Positions 1 through 7,206 of a DNA stretch of 40,520 bases are shown here, in pieces. Source of the DNA: Snodgrassella alvi (GTDB lineage Bacteria > Pseudomonadota > Gammaproteobacteria > Burkholderiales > Neisseriaceae); contig NZ_MDVC01000092.1 in NCBI RefSeq assembly GCF_002777425.1, positions 1-40,520 on the forward strand, written 5' to 3'. The notes below the pieces were generated by a model that saw nothing but the letters and a program-made list of their open reading frames with translations, was not told the DNA's origin and searched no databases. Each line of letters starts with the position of its first letter. Within the stretch, counting starts at the first letter, position 1. The translations under genes were made by a program, and so were the position numbers.

Positions 1-230
1 TTAAGAATGGAAATTGGCGAAAAGATGTTCTTAATGATCCATTAAATAAAATAGATGTTCCAGGACATAAAGGTCCACACCCAGAAGAAATGCATCAAGA
101 AATATATAAACGTTTAAAACAAGCTAGTGATAAAAGTCCAGAAGCATTTAAAGAAGCTTTAGCAGAACTTGGTAAAGAAGCTGTGACCCCAAATTCATGG
201 TTAAATAAAATATTAACTAAGAGTGACTAA
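1..230 (+). CDS. C-terminal end of an Rhs toxin, AHH-type nuclease tip (partial)
   Basis: This is the 3' end of a gene whose start lies outside the window; the readable frame begins at base 3 and stops at 228-230. The roughly 75 visible residues contain the segment PGHKGPHPEEMHQEIYKRL (residues about 20-38). That is the second half of the AHH-type HNH/Endonuclease VII nuclease fold found at the ends of Rhs and other polymorphic toxins. Family knowledge: such tips cleave DNA or RNA in the target cell and are neutralised by the next gene. The upstream AHH histidines and the Rhs core are not visible, so activity cannot be judged. The segment is AT-rich, like the other toxin tips in this array. 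The immunity candidate starts three bases after the stop codon. Confidence 0.7.
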   Translation, partial: KNGNWRKDVLNDPLNKIDVPGHKGPHPEEMHQEIYKRLKQASDKSPEAFKEALAELGKEAVTPNSWLNKILTKSD

Positions 231-233
231 TAA

Positions 234-827
234 ATGAAATACTTTAAACTAAATCCAAATGTTAACAGCAAAAAGTGGAGAGGATGTATTATTCCACGTG
301 ATGAGTTGATTGATGATGGAGGTAATGTAATTCCCGTTGATTTTTTGTCTTTAATAAAAATACCTACAAACAAAAAACTTTTTTTTAAAAAATTAAGGGA
401 TGGTTATTTCTCACCAATAAGTACAATTGGAGCTAAATATCTCCTTTTTGATAGTAAAATTAATAGGATAAACAATATATCGGGTAATGGTGTTAAATTA
501 ATTCCTATTTCTGATAGTGAGAAGCCAGAAAAAGCATATTTAATAATGTACCCTTTTGAATGTGTTGATTGTGTTAACTGGGATTTATCTGAAATAGACT
601 TATGGCCATCAGGCTATGTTCCAAAAGAATGGGAATCAAAACGTGGGCGTTTTTTTCTAAAACCAGCTATCCACGAAAATAAAATTCCTAAACATTTAGA
701 TGCATTTTGTTTAAATGAATGGGATGGGGCATTTAATATTATTATTTCAGAAAGACTTAAAAATAAAATATTATCACTTGATTTTGATCATTCATTTTTA
801 GAATTTTATGAGCTAGTTCAAACGTAA
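234..827 (+). CDS. Probable immunity protein for the AHH-type toxin
   Basis: This 197-residue soluble protein has no signal peptide or membrane segment. It starts at an ATG just after the toxin stop codon, so the two are almost certainly co-transcribed. Position directly after a polymorphic toxin tip indicates an immunity role, by which it would bind and block the nuclease in the producing cell. The C-terminal part (LNEWDGAFNIIISERLKNKI, then a short tail) recalls the DUF1629/Imm11-Imm43 type of immunity proteins, in which a similar SERLK segment ends the domain. This family call is tentative; the immunity role rests mainly on context. Base composition is AT-rich, as in the toxin and unlike the Rhs core that follows. 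Confidence 0.65.
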   Translation: MKYFKLNPNVNSKKWRGCIIPRDELIDDGGNVIPVDFLSLIKIPTNKKLFFKKLRDGYFSPISTIGAKYLLFDSKINRINNISGNGVKLIPISDSEKPEKAYLIMYPFECVDCVNWDLSEIDLWPSGYVPKEWESKRGRFFLKPAIHENKIPKHLDAFCLNEWDGAFNIIISERLKNKILSLDFDHSFLEFYELVQT

Positions 828-945
828 ATTAAATAGCAAAAATTTGTCTATAACCTTTAATTTTATCGTCATAATACAGACTTACATCCAGCCCGATCAT
901 TATCTTATTTTAGCGTTTGATAATTTGATAGATGGAAAGTAGAAG

Positions 946-974
946 TAGGACTATATAGATAACTACTAGTCCTA
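946..974. terminator. Hairpin downstream of the first immunity gene
   Basis: An inverted repeat with arms TAGGACTA (946-953) and TAGTCCTA (967-974) forms an 8-bp stem with a 13-base loop. It lies about 120 bases past the immunity stop and before the next Rhs fragment. There is no clean T-run after it, so it may be a weak terminator or a relic of the cassette junction. Confidence 0.3.
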
Positions 975-1056
975 ATTGATGATTTTGGACTGTTGATAAT
1001 ATGACATCAATTACTGGTACAGGTGGTGATGCGACTGATCACGATGCGAATAATAA

Positions 1057-2628
1057 ATTCTTCTAAATAGATTTAAAACTACAACTAGAGTTACTTACGA
1101 CCCACTGGGCAACCGCATCGCCACCACCCTGCCGGATGGGCGCACCATCAACAGCCTGTATTACGGTTCCGGCCACCTGCACCAGATAAATATCGACGGC
1201 CACATCATCAGCGACATCGAACGCGACAACCTGTACCGCGAAGTATTACGCACTCAGGGATGCCTGAACACCCAGTTCAAATACGACCGCAACAGCCGGC
1301 TGCAACGCAAACAGATACAGCGCAATCAGAATCCCATCCTGCCTGATATCCTGCTCGAACGCAGCTACCAGTACGACAACCTCGACCGTCTGGTAAGCAA
1401 AAAACACAGTAAACACGGGCAGACCGATTACCGCTATGATCACACCGGCAGAATCGAAGGCTGCCGAAACCAGAGATACTGGGAGACCTTGCAATACGAC
1501 GCTGCCGCCAACCTGCTGGACAGCAAATACAGAGAAGACTACAACAACCACAACCTGATTCGCTGTAACCAGCTGCTGCATTTCAGAGGACACCACTACA
1601 GCTATGACGAGCACGGCAGAACCCAGACCAAACAGAGCATCGGTGCTACCCAGCACTACCACTACGACGCCGAACACCGCCTGAGCGAAGTACGCATCGA
1701 ACAAACAGGCCGCAGCCAGCGTTACGGCTACGTCTACGATGCACTTGGCAGACGTATCGAAAAACATCAGATAGACCGCGAAGGCCAACCCTACAACCGT
1801 ACCCGCTTCCTGTGGGACGGGTTAAGAATGATTCAGGAAACCGGCTCGAATCACCCTACCAGCCTGTATATCTATACCGACCAGAACAGCTATGAACCAC
1901 TGGCGCGGATAGACACAGACGGCAACCAAGAACAACATATTCGCTACTTCCACACCGACCTGAACGGCTGCCCGGAAGAGTTGACCGACGAAAACGGTAA
2001 AATACTGTGGGAATGTAGCTTTCAGCTCTGGGGAAAACGGATTCATGAAATTGAGCACGAATCAGTAGAGCAAAACCTCAGATATCAGGGACAATATTTA
2101 GACAGAGAAACCGGCTTACATTACAATACCTTCAGGTATTATGATCCGGATATAGGCCGCTTTACCCAGCCAGACCCGATAGGATTGCTGGGTGGCTTTA
2201 ATCTATATCAGTATGCGCCTAATGGGTTGACTTGGATTGATCCGTGGGGGCTAAGTTATATAAATCCTAAAACCATTTTGTTTTCACAAGATGATATTGG
2301 TTCTAACTTTAGTGATAAAAGAAGCGTAAATGAACTTATACATAGGCTTAAAAATGATCCTTCATACGTAAATAATTTAGAACCAATTAGAAAGGTAAGA
2401 ATGCGTGATTTGCCCGCTGATATACAAGCAAAGTTATTATCACAAGGTGCGCATAAAGATTCTGTTTTTAGTTTGGATAATAGGCGTCTTTATGCTGCTA
2501 AAGAGGCTGGAATATCTAAGATTTCATCTAGATGGGCTACCCCAGAAGAGTTGTCTTCAGATACTTTAGTACGGCGTTTTTCAACTAAAACCGGTGGTAA
2601 ATCAATAAAAGTGAGAAAGTGTGGTTAA
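1057..2628 (+). CDS. Rhs core fragment fused to a toxin tip with DNRRL motif (cassette 1)
   Basis: This is the longest core fragment in the array. The frame opens after a stop at 1054-1056 and has no ATG; the first start-like codon is TTG at 1489, with no ribosome site, so translation is doubtful. The core shows repeated YD motifs (YDPLGNR, YDALGRR, YRYDHTGR-like) and the Rhs-associated core end with [17 protein letters not shown] and [14 protein letters not shown] (ending near 2252), the conserved DPxGL site where Rhs proteins cleave off their toxin tip. The unique tip is about 125 residues. It includes FSQDDIGSNFSDKRSVNELI and, later, SLDNRRLYAAKEAG, a layout resembling ParB-like DNRRL domains seen in some polymorphic toxins. 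I do not recognise a named toxin family with certainty. The immunity gene overlaps or abuts its stop. Confidence 0.75.
   Translation: MLLNRFKTTTRVTYDPLGNRIATTLPDGRTINSLYYGSGHLHQINIDGHIISDIERDNLYREVLRTQGCLNTQFKYDRNSRLQRKQIQRNQNPILPDILLERSYQYDNLDRLVSKKHSKHGQTDYRYDHTGRIEGCRNQRYWETLQYDAAANLLDSKYREDYNNHNLIRCNQLLHFRGHHYSYDEHGRTQTKQSIGATQHYHYDAEHRLSEVRIEQTGRSQRYGYVYDALGRRIEKHQIDREGQPYNRTRFLWDGLRMIQETGSNHPTSLYIYTDQNSYEPLARIDTDGNQEQHIRYFHTDLNGCPEELTDENGKILWECSFQLWGKRIHEIEHESVEQNLRYQGQYLDRETGLHYNTFRYYDPDIGRFTQPDPIGLLGGFNLYQYAPNGLTWIDPWGLSYINPKTILFSQDDIGSNFSDKRSVNELIHRLKNDPSYVNNLEPIRKVRMRDLPADIQAKLLSQGAHKDSVFSLDNRRLYAAKEAGISKISSRWATPEELSSDTLVRRFSTKTGGKSIKVRKCG
1096..1330 (+). repeat. Left copy of a direct Rhs core repeat shared with the right window edge
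   Basis: From TACGACCCACTGGG onward this stretch matches 40289-40520 in the same frame and orientation, with only a few substitutions (for example TGCCTG for CGCCTG near 1260). It marks where cassette 1 joins homologous Rhs core sequence. The copies lie about 39 kb apart as direct repeats, so they are potential recombination partners. Confidence 0.85.
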
Positions 2629-2629
2629 T

Positions 2630-2986
2630 ATGAATCTGAAGGAAATACAAACAAAATATGGTATTATTTATACACGAAATGCATTAATGTTATCTGAGGT
2701 TAAACTAGAATGTTATCCATTCACCTTGGTTGTTGATACGTCATTGTCATTAGCAGGCTGCAAACCAGAAGTTTTAAATGTTCCAGAAGTTAAAGTTACA
2801 TTTATTTTCAGTGATATTGATAGTTTATTTATTTATAAAATAGATGAGTATCCTTATGAAAAATATTCAAAATCTAGCTTTGATGTAGTTGATGAGGTTC
2901 ATAAAAAAGGAAAGCAACGTATAATACTTAGTACTTATGATCATATTTTTGATGTAATTGGTAGATATGAAATTAAATATTACTAA
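2630..2986 (+). CDS. Probable immunity protein of cassette 1
   Basis: This small AT-rich gene encodes about 118 residues from the ATG at 2630; an in-frame GTG at 2621 would overlap the toxin stop (2626-2628). I prefer the ATG, which follows the purine-rich GAGAAAG within the toxin's last codons. The product is soluble, has two cysteines and an acidic, lysine-rich composition, and has no recognisable motif. Its place immediately behind the unique toxin tip, with coupling at the stop codon, makes an immunity function the best inference. It is not similar to the other immunity proteins of the array, as expected if each pair is specific. Confidence 0.6.
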   Translation: MNLKEIQTKYGIIYTRNALMLSEVKLECYPFTLVVDTSLSLAGCKPEVLNVPEVKVTFIFSDIDSLFIYKIDEYPYEKYSKSSFDVVDEVHKKGKQRIILSTYDHIFDVIGRYEIKYY

Positions 2987-3041
2987 AAAATAAAATTATA
3001 GAAGCTGGTTCAATAATTAGATATATGTAAGATAAAGAGTT

Positions 3042-3800
3042 GTGGCATCAGGTTTGCTGAAACATCTCACAATAAAATGTTGCAGCCAATCTGATTGCAT
3101 CAAAGGCAAACAAAGTGCCAGCCGCAGCCAGCGTTACGGCTACGTTTACGACGCCTTAGGCCGGCGTATTGAAAAGCATCAGATAGACCGCGAAGGCAAG
3201 CCTTACAACCGTACCCGCTTCCTGTGGGACGGGTTAAGAATGATTCAGGAAACCGGCCTACATTACAATACTTTCAGGTACTATGATCCGGATATAGGTA
3301 GATTTACTCAGCCAGACCCGATTGGGTTGCTGGGTGGATTTAATCTGTATCAGTATGCGCCTAATGGGTTGACTTGGGTCGATCCACTTGGGTTGAGCTG
3401 TAGTTTTAATAGTAAGTCGAATCGTTGGCGTAATAATGAAACAGGACGTTTTACCAAACGCCCAACTGATCCATCAGAATTAGTTAGAAATGGGAGGGTG
3501 AATAAAGCAGACATAGATGCATGGGCCACACAAGGAGGAATACCAAATACTTGGCATGCTGATCCTAATCGTTTCCCCAAAGGTGGATTTAAGTATGAAG
3601 GTGAAGGATATAAAGTACATGGACATGGCATGAATCCTGTTGCACAATCAAAATGGCCAACGTCAAATTCAGCAAATGGCCCAACGGCTAGGATTACAAA
3701 TACTACAAATAAGCAAAGTTATAGAACAGATGGAACATGGGGAAAATTTGACAGTGATAGAAATGCAGCTCATATTCCATTAGATGGATCAGGATATTAA
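3042..3800 (+). CDS. Shortened Rhs core fragment fused to a polymorphic toxin type 30-like tip (cassette 2)
   Basis: A GTG at 3042 could start a 252-residue frame, but the first 25 or so residues are not Rhs-like and have no good ribosome site. Core homology begins near 3118 ([16 protein letters not shown]). The core has an exact 90-codon deletion: MIQETG is joined directly to [12 protein letters not shown], which in cassette 1 lies 270 bases further on. The core ends with [12 protein letters not shown]. The unique tip (about 130 residues) has [22 protein letters not shown] and the final AAHIPL. This spacing recalls polymorphic toxin type 30, where a histidine-rich HGH-like segment and a terminal HIP motif recur. 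The tip looks intact; the family call is tentative. An immunity candidate follows four bases after the stop codon. Confidence 0.7.
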   Translation: MASGLLKHLTIKCCSQSDCIKGKQSASRSQRYGYVYDALGRRIEKHQIDREGKPYNRTRFLWDGLRMIQETGLHYNTFRYYDPDIGRFTQPDPIGLLGGFNLYQYAPNGLTWVDPLGLSCSFNSKSNRWRNNETGRFTKRPTDPSELVRNGRVNKADIDAWATQGGIPNTWHADPNRFPKGGFKYEGEGYKVHGHGMNPVAQSKWPTSNSANGPTARITNTTNKQSYRTDGTWGKFDSDRNAAHIPLDGSGY

Positions 3801-3803
3801 TTT

Positions 3804-4154
3804 ATGAACGAGAATATACTATACAATTTTTTGAAAAATAGACCATCCCTTTTAGATTATAATGATGAACTAAAGCTAATAGGTATTATGACTAAACTAC
3901 CTATGAGTTGGCTCATTAAAAATAAAGATGAATTTATTTGTGCTTTAGACCAATTACATGACTCACATACGGATGGTGGATTTTTATTACAAGAGGAATG
4001 TGACGATATTATATTTGATAATTTTTGTGAATGGCTAAGAGAAGTAAATAATAAAACCGGCATACCGACATTAGTGTATATTGATGATTTTTCAAGTGTT
4101 GGACTTAATAAATTTAGAGAAAGTATTAGAAAAGATGAAAATACAGATAAGTAA
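3804..4154 (+). CDS. Probable immunity protein of cassette 2
   Basis: This 116-residue acidic, soluble protein starts at an ATG four bases after the toxin stop codon. It contains DNFCEWLREVNNKTGIPTLVYIDDFSS, with no signal peptide or membrane helix. I do not recognise a family. Immunity is inferred from its place directly behind the type 30-like tip, its AT-rich composition, and the fact that the next cassette begins shortly afterwards. Small size and acidity are typical of polymorphic-toxin immunity proteins but prove nothing alone. Confidence 0.6.
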   Translation: MNENILYNFLKNRPSLLDYNDELKLIGIMTKLPMSWLIKNKDEFICALDQLHDSHTDGGFLLQEECDDIIFDNFCEWLREVNNKTGIPTLVYIDDFSSVGLNKFRESIRKDENTDK

Positions 4155-4175
4155 GATCTAAACAATATTAGATCT
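4154..4175. terminator. Hairpin just after the cassette 2 immunity gene
   Basis: Perfect arms AGATCTAA (4154-4161) and TTAGATCT (4168-4175) enclose a six-base loop and start right at the immunity stop codon. The following sequence (AAATCTTTAT) is T-containing but not a clean run. It is a plausible weak terminator of this toxin/immunity unit. Confidence 0.45.
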
Positions 4176-4288
4176 AAATCTTTATACGTCTTGAATTGGT
4201 ATTTAGGGGTGTTATTATCATAATTTATTAAGAAAAATGTTTAGTCAATAAATATTTAACAAAATAAAAGGCTATTCATTAATACTAG

Positions 4289-4861
4289 AAAGTACCGGAA
4301 GAACTAACCGATGCAAACGGCGAATTACTGTGGGAATGTAGCTTTCAGCTATGGGGAAAACGGATTCATGAAATCGAACATATCCCCATCCAACAAAACC
4401 TCAGATATCAGGGACAATATTTAGACAGGGAAACCGGCTTACATTACAATACTTTCAGGTATTATGATCCGGATATAGGTAGATTTACTCAGCCAGACCC
4501 GATTGGGCTGCTGGGTGGATTTAATCTGTATCAGTATGCGCCTAATGGGTTGACTTGGATTGATCCGTGGGGGTTAGCATGTAAAGGTCGCTCAGGAAAG
4601 CAAAACAGACTTAGAGAACTAGCAGATGATCCAAAACAACCTAAACATATTAGAGGCTGGTTAAAGAATGAAATCCGACATAAGGAGACAGGTAATAGAA
4701 AAACTATACGTCTGCCAGGAAATTCAAGAAATTCAAAATCTCCAGGAAAAGTTTTAGCACATAAGCGTGGAAAAAGGGCAAAAGATGGTTATTCATATGA
4801 ACACTCCGTAATGCAAGATCATGATCTTCATCTTTTAGAACACAGACACGAAGGATATTAG
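4289..4861 (+). CDS. Short Rhs core fragment fused to a polymorphic toxin type 8 tip (cassette 3)
   Basis: The open frame begins after a stop at 4286-4288 and enters Rhs core at PEELTDANGELLWECSFQLWG, so only about 95 residues of core remain. No ATG is in frame before the tip; the first start-like codon is TTG at 4550, at the very end of the core. The core closes with NGLTWIDPWGL. The tip is about 95 residues: GKQNRLRELADDPKQPKHIR, then GWLKNEI, then VLAHKRGKRAKDGYSYEHS and finally DHDLHLLEHRHEGY. The LAH-RG, GYxYxHS and final D-D-H-HxHEGY order matches polymorphic toxin type 8 (Ntox8), a predicted nuclease tip. The tip appears complete, but with no start signal it is probably a silent cassette. 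Confidence 0.8.
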   Translation, partial: KVPEELTDANGELLWECSFQLWGKRIHEIEHIPIQQNLRYQGQYLDRETGLHYNTFRYYDPDIGRFTQPDPIGLLGGFNLYQYAPNGLTWIDPWGLACKGRSGKQNRLRELADDPKQPKHIRGWLKNEIRHKETGNRKTIRLPGNSRNSKSPGKVLAHKRGKRAKDGYSYEHSVMQDHDLHLLEHRHEGY

Positions 4862-4866
4862 TTATT

Positions 4867-5250
4867 ATGAATAAAGAGAAAATATTAAATGTAACATCAT
4901 TGGATTCAGAAGAAAGACTAGACTATTTTATTAGAAAAGTGGCTGATTTTGAAGTATTATGGGGTAATTATGGAGATAATGGTTGGTTACAATTATATGC
5001 AGAAAATGGTAGAAAAGTAATGCCATTTTGGCCAGAAAAAGAATTTGTAGTTAATTATAATATTACTCATAAGTTTAAATGTTCACCTAAAGAAATTGAT
5101 CTGGATTATTTTTTAGACAAATGGATTAAGGGATTAACAAAAGAAAAAATTGACCTATTAATATTTCCTGTTGAAGAAAAAAAAAGTTGTATTATTAATC
5201 CATTAGAATTAAAGACACTGTTAGAAGAAGAATTAGAGCAGTATGAATAA
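4867..5250 (+). CDS. DUF2750-type immunity protein paired with the type 8 toxin
   Basis: This 127-residue protein has the order RLDYFIRKVADFEVLWGNYG, then GWLQLYAENGRKVMPFWPEKEF, then IDLDYFLDKWIKGL, ending with a hydrophobic LLIFPV strand. This matches the DUF2750 family (FIxKVADxExVW, GW, PxWP-KE, FLDKWxxGL). DUF2750 proteins commonly sit beside toxin genes, and here the gene follows the type 8 tip by five bases, so immunity is the likely role. It is soluble and acidic, with no signal peptide. A U-rich hairpin overlaps its stop codon, ending the unit. Confidence 0.75.
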   Translation: MNKEKILNVTSLDSEERLDYFIRKVADFEVLWGNYGDNGWLQLYAENGRKVMPFWPEKEFVVNYNITHKFKCSPKEIDLDYFLDKWIKGLTKEKIDLLIFPVEEKKSCIINPLELKTLLEEELEQYE

Positions 5251-5276
5251 ATAAAAGTTGAAGAATACTTTTATTT
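5249..5276 (+). terminator. Terminator of the type 8 toxin/immunity unit
   Basis: Arms AAATAAAAGT (5249-5258) and ACTTTTATTT (5267-5276) form a 10-bp stem with an eight-base loop. The left arm overlaps the DUF2750 gene's stop codon. The U-rich right arm fits an intrinsic terminator, though the stem is weak in GC. Confidence 0.5.
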
Positions 5277-5332
5277 GTATAAAACACTTAATATACTATA
5301 GTAATAAAGTAAAAAATTTTGGCAGTACCTAA

Positions 5333-6238
5333 TACTACCACTACGACGCCCTTGGCAGACGCATCGAAAAACAAAAGTTAGACCGCGAGGGCAAACCTTA
5401 CAACCGTACCCGCTTCCTGTGGGACGGCTTAAGAATGATTCAGGAAACCGGCCCGAATCACCCTACCAGCCTATATATCTATACAGATCAGAACAGCTAC
5501 GAACCACTGGCGCGGATAGACACAGACGGCAACCAAGAACAACATATCCGCTACTTCCACACCGACCTGAACGGCTGTCCGGAAGAACTAACCGATGCAA
5601 ACGGTAAAATACTTTGGGAATGTAGCTTTCAGTTATGGGGTAAACGGATTCATGAAATCGAACATGAATCAGTAGAGCAAAACTTCAGATATCAGGGACA
5701 ATATTTAGACAGAGAAACCGGCTTACATTACAATACTTTCAGGTATTATGATCCGGATATAGGACGCTTTACCCAGCCAGACCCGATAGGGCTGCTGGGT
5801 GGGTTTAATCTGTATCAGTATGCGCCTAATGGGTTGACTTGGATTGATCCGTGGGGGTTATCTCGATATTCGGGTGTTGATTTTTCTGGAACAGATGCTT
5901 TATATCAGGATGGTGTAAATATTGTTAAGATAGAAATGACTGGAGGAAGATATGGTGATTTTAAAAATGCCAATAAGATTGCAGGCTATACAAATTCTAA
6001 AGGTAATATAACAGGCAGGTCTCATCCAGAAGGATATACATGGCATCATTTGAATGATTATGATTCCAAAACAAATACATCAACTATGCAATTAGTAAAA
6101 ATAGAAGCGCATGAAGCTACATATCCACATGCAGGTTCTGTTAGTCAATTTGAAAAATATCACGATGTTAAATACGAAACATCCAAAGCTAAGGCTAAAG
6201 CTAAAGAGATTTCTTCTAAGCTTTTTGGTAAATGTTAA
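5333..6238 (+). CDS. Rhs core fragment fused to a WHH-type nuclease tip (cassette 4)
   Basis: The frame opens after a stop at 5330-5332; the first ATG is 5435 (MIQETG), an internal core methionine without a ribosome site. The start [14 protein letters not shown] is a joint of two YD repeats that are 24 codons apart in cassette 1, so this core has lost 72 bases. The rest of the core is complete through NGLTWIDPWGLS. The tip, about 125 residues, has GRSHPEGYTWHHLNDYDSK followed by MQLVKIEAHEA and PHAGSVSQFEKYHDVKYE. GYTWHH, MQLV and H-HAG are the signature of the WHH family of HNH/Endonuclease VII nucleases common at Rhs ends. The catalytic histidines are present, so the tip looks functional even if this copy is not expressed. 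Confidence 0.82.
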   Translation, partial: YYHYDALGRRIEKQKLDREGKPYNRTRFLWDGLRMIQETGPNHPTSLYIYTDQNSYEPLARIDTDGNQEQHIRYFHTDLNGCPEELTDANGKILWECSFQLWGKRIHEIEHESVEQNFRYQGQYLDRETGLHYNTFRYYDPDIGRFTQPDPIGLLGGFNLYQYAPNGLTWIDPWGLSRYSGVDFSGTDALYQDGVNIVKIEMTGGRYGDFKNANKIAGYTNSKGNITGRSHPEGYTWHHLNDYDSKTNTSTMQLVKIEAHEATYPHAGSVSQFEKYHDVKYETSKAKAKAKEISSKLFGKC

Positions 6239-6252
6239 TGGAGGAATATGAT

Positions 6253-6642
6253 ATGAATTTTGATAAGATGGAAACATATCATGACGATGATGGCATAGCA
6301 ATAGATATTATTTTACATACTTTTGGCCATCAAAAAATTCCAGTTATTTATTTGGAGTCAGATGTATGTGATAAAAAAATGAAAATAGATATTAATTTTA
6401 TTATATCGCATCAAGTTGAACTTCATAATATAATTGAAAAAGAAATAGCTTTATATACTAATAGAATTTACAACAAAAATTTATATAAATGTACATTAAT
6501 GAAAATCTATTTATTCTCGGATATTGAAAATGAATACGGTTTTTTATTCGATTGGTCAGGGGATACAGAACATGGGATAGGGGTAAAAATTAAAGATTTA
6601 TCAGTGAAAAAAATAGGGAGTGCAGAAATAGCATTTCTTTAA
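6253..6642 (+). CDS. Probable immunity protein for the WHH nuclease
   Basis: I choose the ATG at 6253 because a strong GGAGG (6240-6244) lies eight bases before it; an in-frame ATG at 6238 overlaps the toxin stop and would contain the ribosome site. The product is about 129 residues, acidic and soluble. Near the C-terminus it has FLFDWSGDTEHGIGVKIKDL, a pattern resembling DUF6985-type domains, where a W-D-EHG segment recurs; this is tentative. Position behind the WHH tip indicates immunity. The good ribosome site suggests immunity genes in the array may be translated even where the toxin frames lack starts. Confidence 0.65.
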   Translation: MNFDKMETYHDDDGIAIDIILHTFGHQKIPVIYLESDVCDKKMKIDINFIISHQVELHNIIEKEIALYTNRIYNKNLYKCTLMKIYLFSDIENEYGFLFDWSGDTEHGIGVKIKDLSVKKIGSAEIAFL

Positions 6643-6659
6643 AGCCCTGTATTTATATA

Positions 6660-7193
6660 GAAGGCCAACCCTACAACCGTACCCGCTTCCTGTGGGACGG
6701 CTTAAGAATGATTCAGGAAACCGGCCCGAATCACCCTACCAGCCTGTATATCTACACCGACCAGAACAGCTACGAACCACTGGCACGTATAGACACAGAC
6801 GGCAACCAAGAACAACATATCCGCTATTTCCACACCGACCTGAACGGCTGTCCGGAAGAGTTAACCGATGCAAACGGTAAGATACTGTGGGAATGCAGCT
6901 TTCAGCTCTGGGGAAAACGGATTCATGAAATCGAACATGAATCAGTAGAGCAAAACCTCAGATATCAGGGACAATATTTAGACAGGGAAACCGGCTTACA
7001 TTACAATACTTTCAGGTACTATGATCCGGATATAGGTAGATTTACTCAGCCAGACCCGATTGGGTTGCTGGGTGGATTTAATCTGTATCAGTATGCGCCT
7101 AATGGGTTGACTTGGGTGGATCTGTGGGAGTTAAGTGCTAAATGGACTAAAAAGGGAAGTCCAAACTACAGGCAACGGTCATATTGCTTATGA
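6660..7193 (+). pseudogene. Rhs core fragment with ruined toxin tip (cassette 5)
   Basis: Core sequence resumes 18 bases after the preceding immunity gene, at [17 protein letters not shown]. The first in-frame ATG (6708) is an internal core codon. The core is otherwise intact, but at its end NGLTWVDLWEL replaces the DPWGL found in the sister cassettes: the proline and the glycine of the tip-release motif are both changed. Only 19 residues (SAKWTKKGSPNYRQRSYCL) follow before the stop at 7191-7193, too few for a toxin domain. This looks like a tip whose catalytic part has been deleted, keeping just its last codons and the following immunity gene. Confidence 0.75.
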
Positions 7194-7206
7194 ATATGAG
7201 GTATTT

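Noticed and set aside
1246-1788. 180-codon minus-strand frame with hydrophobic composition
   Set aside because: It is antisense to clear Rhs YD repeats; the valine-rich content is the complement of the TAC/AAC codons.
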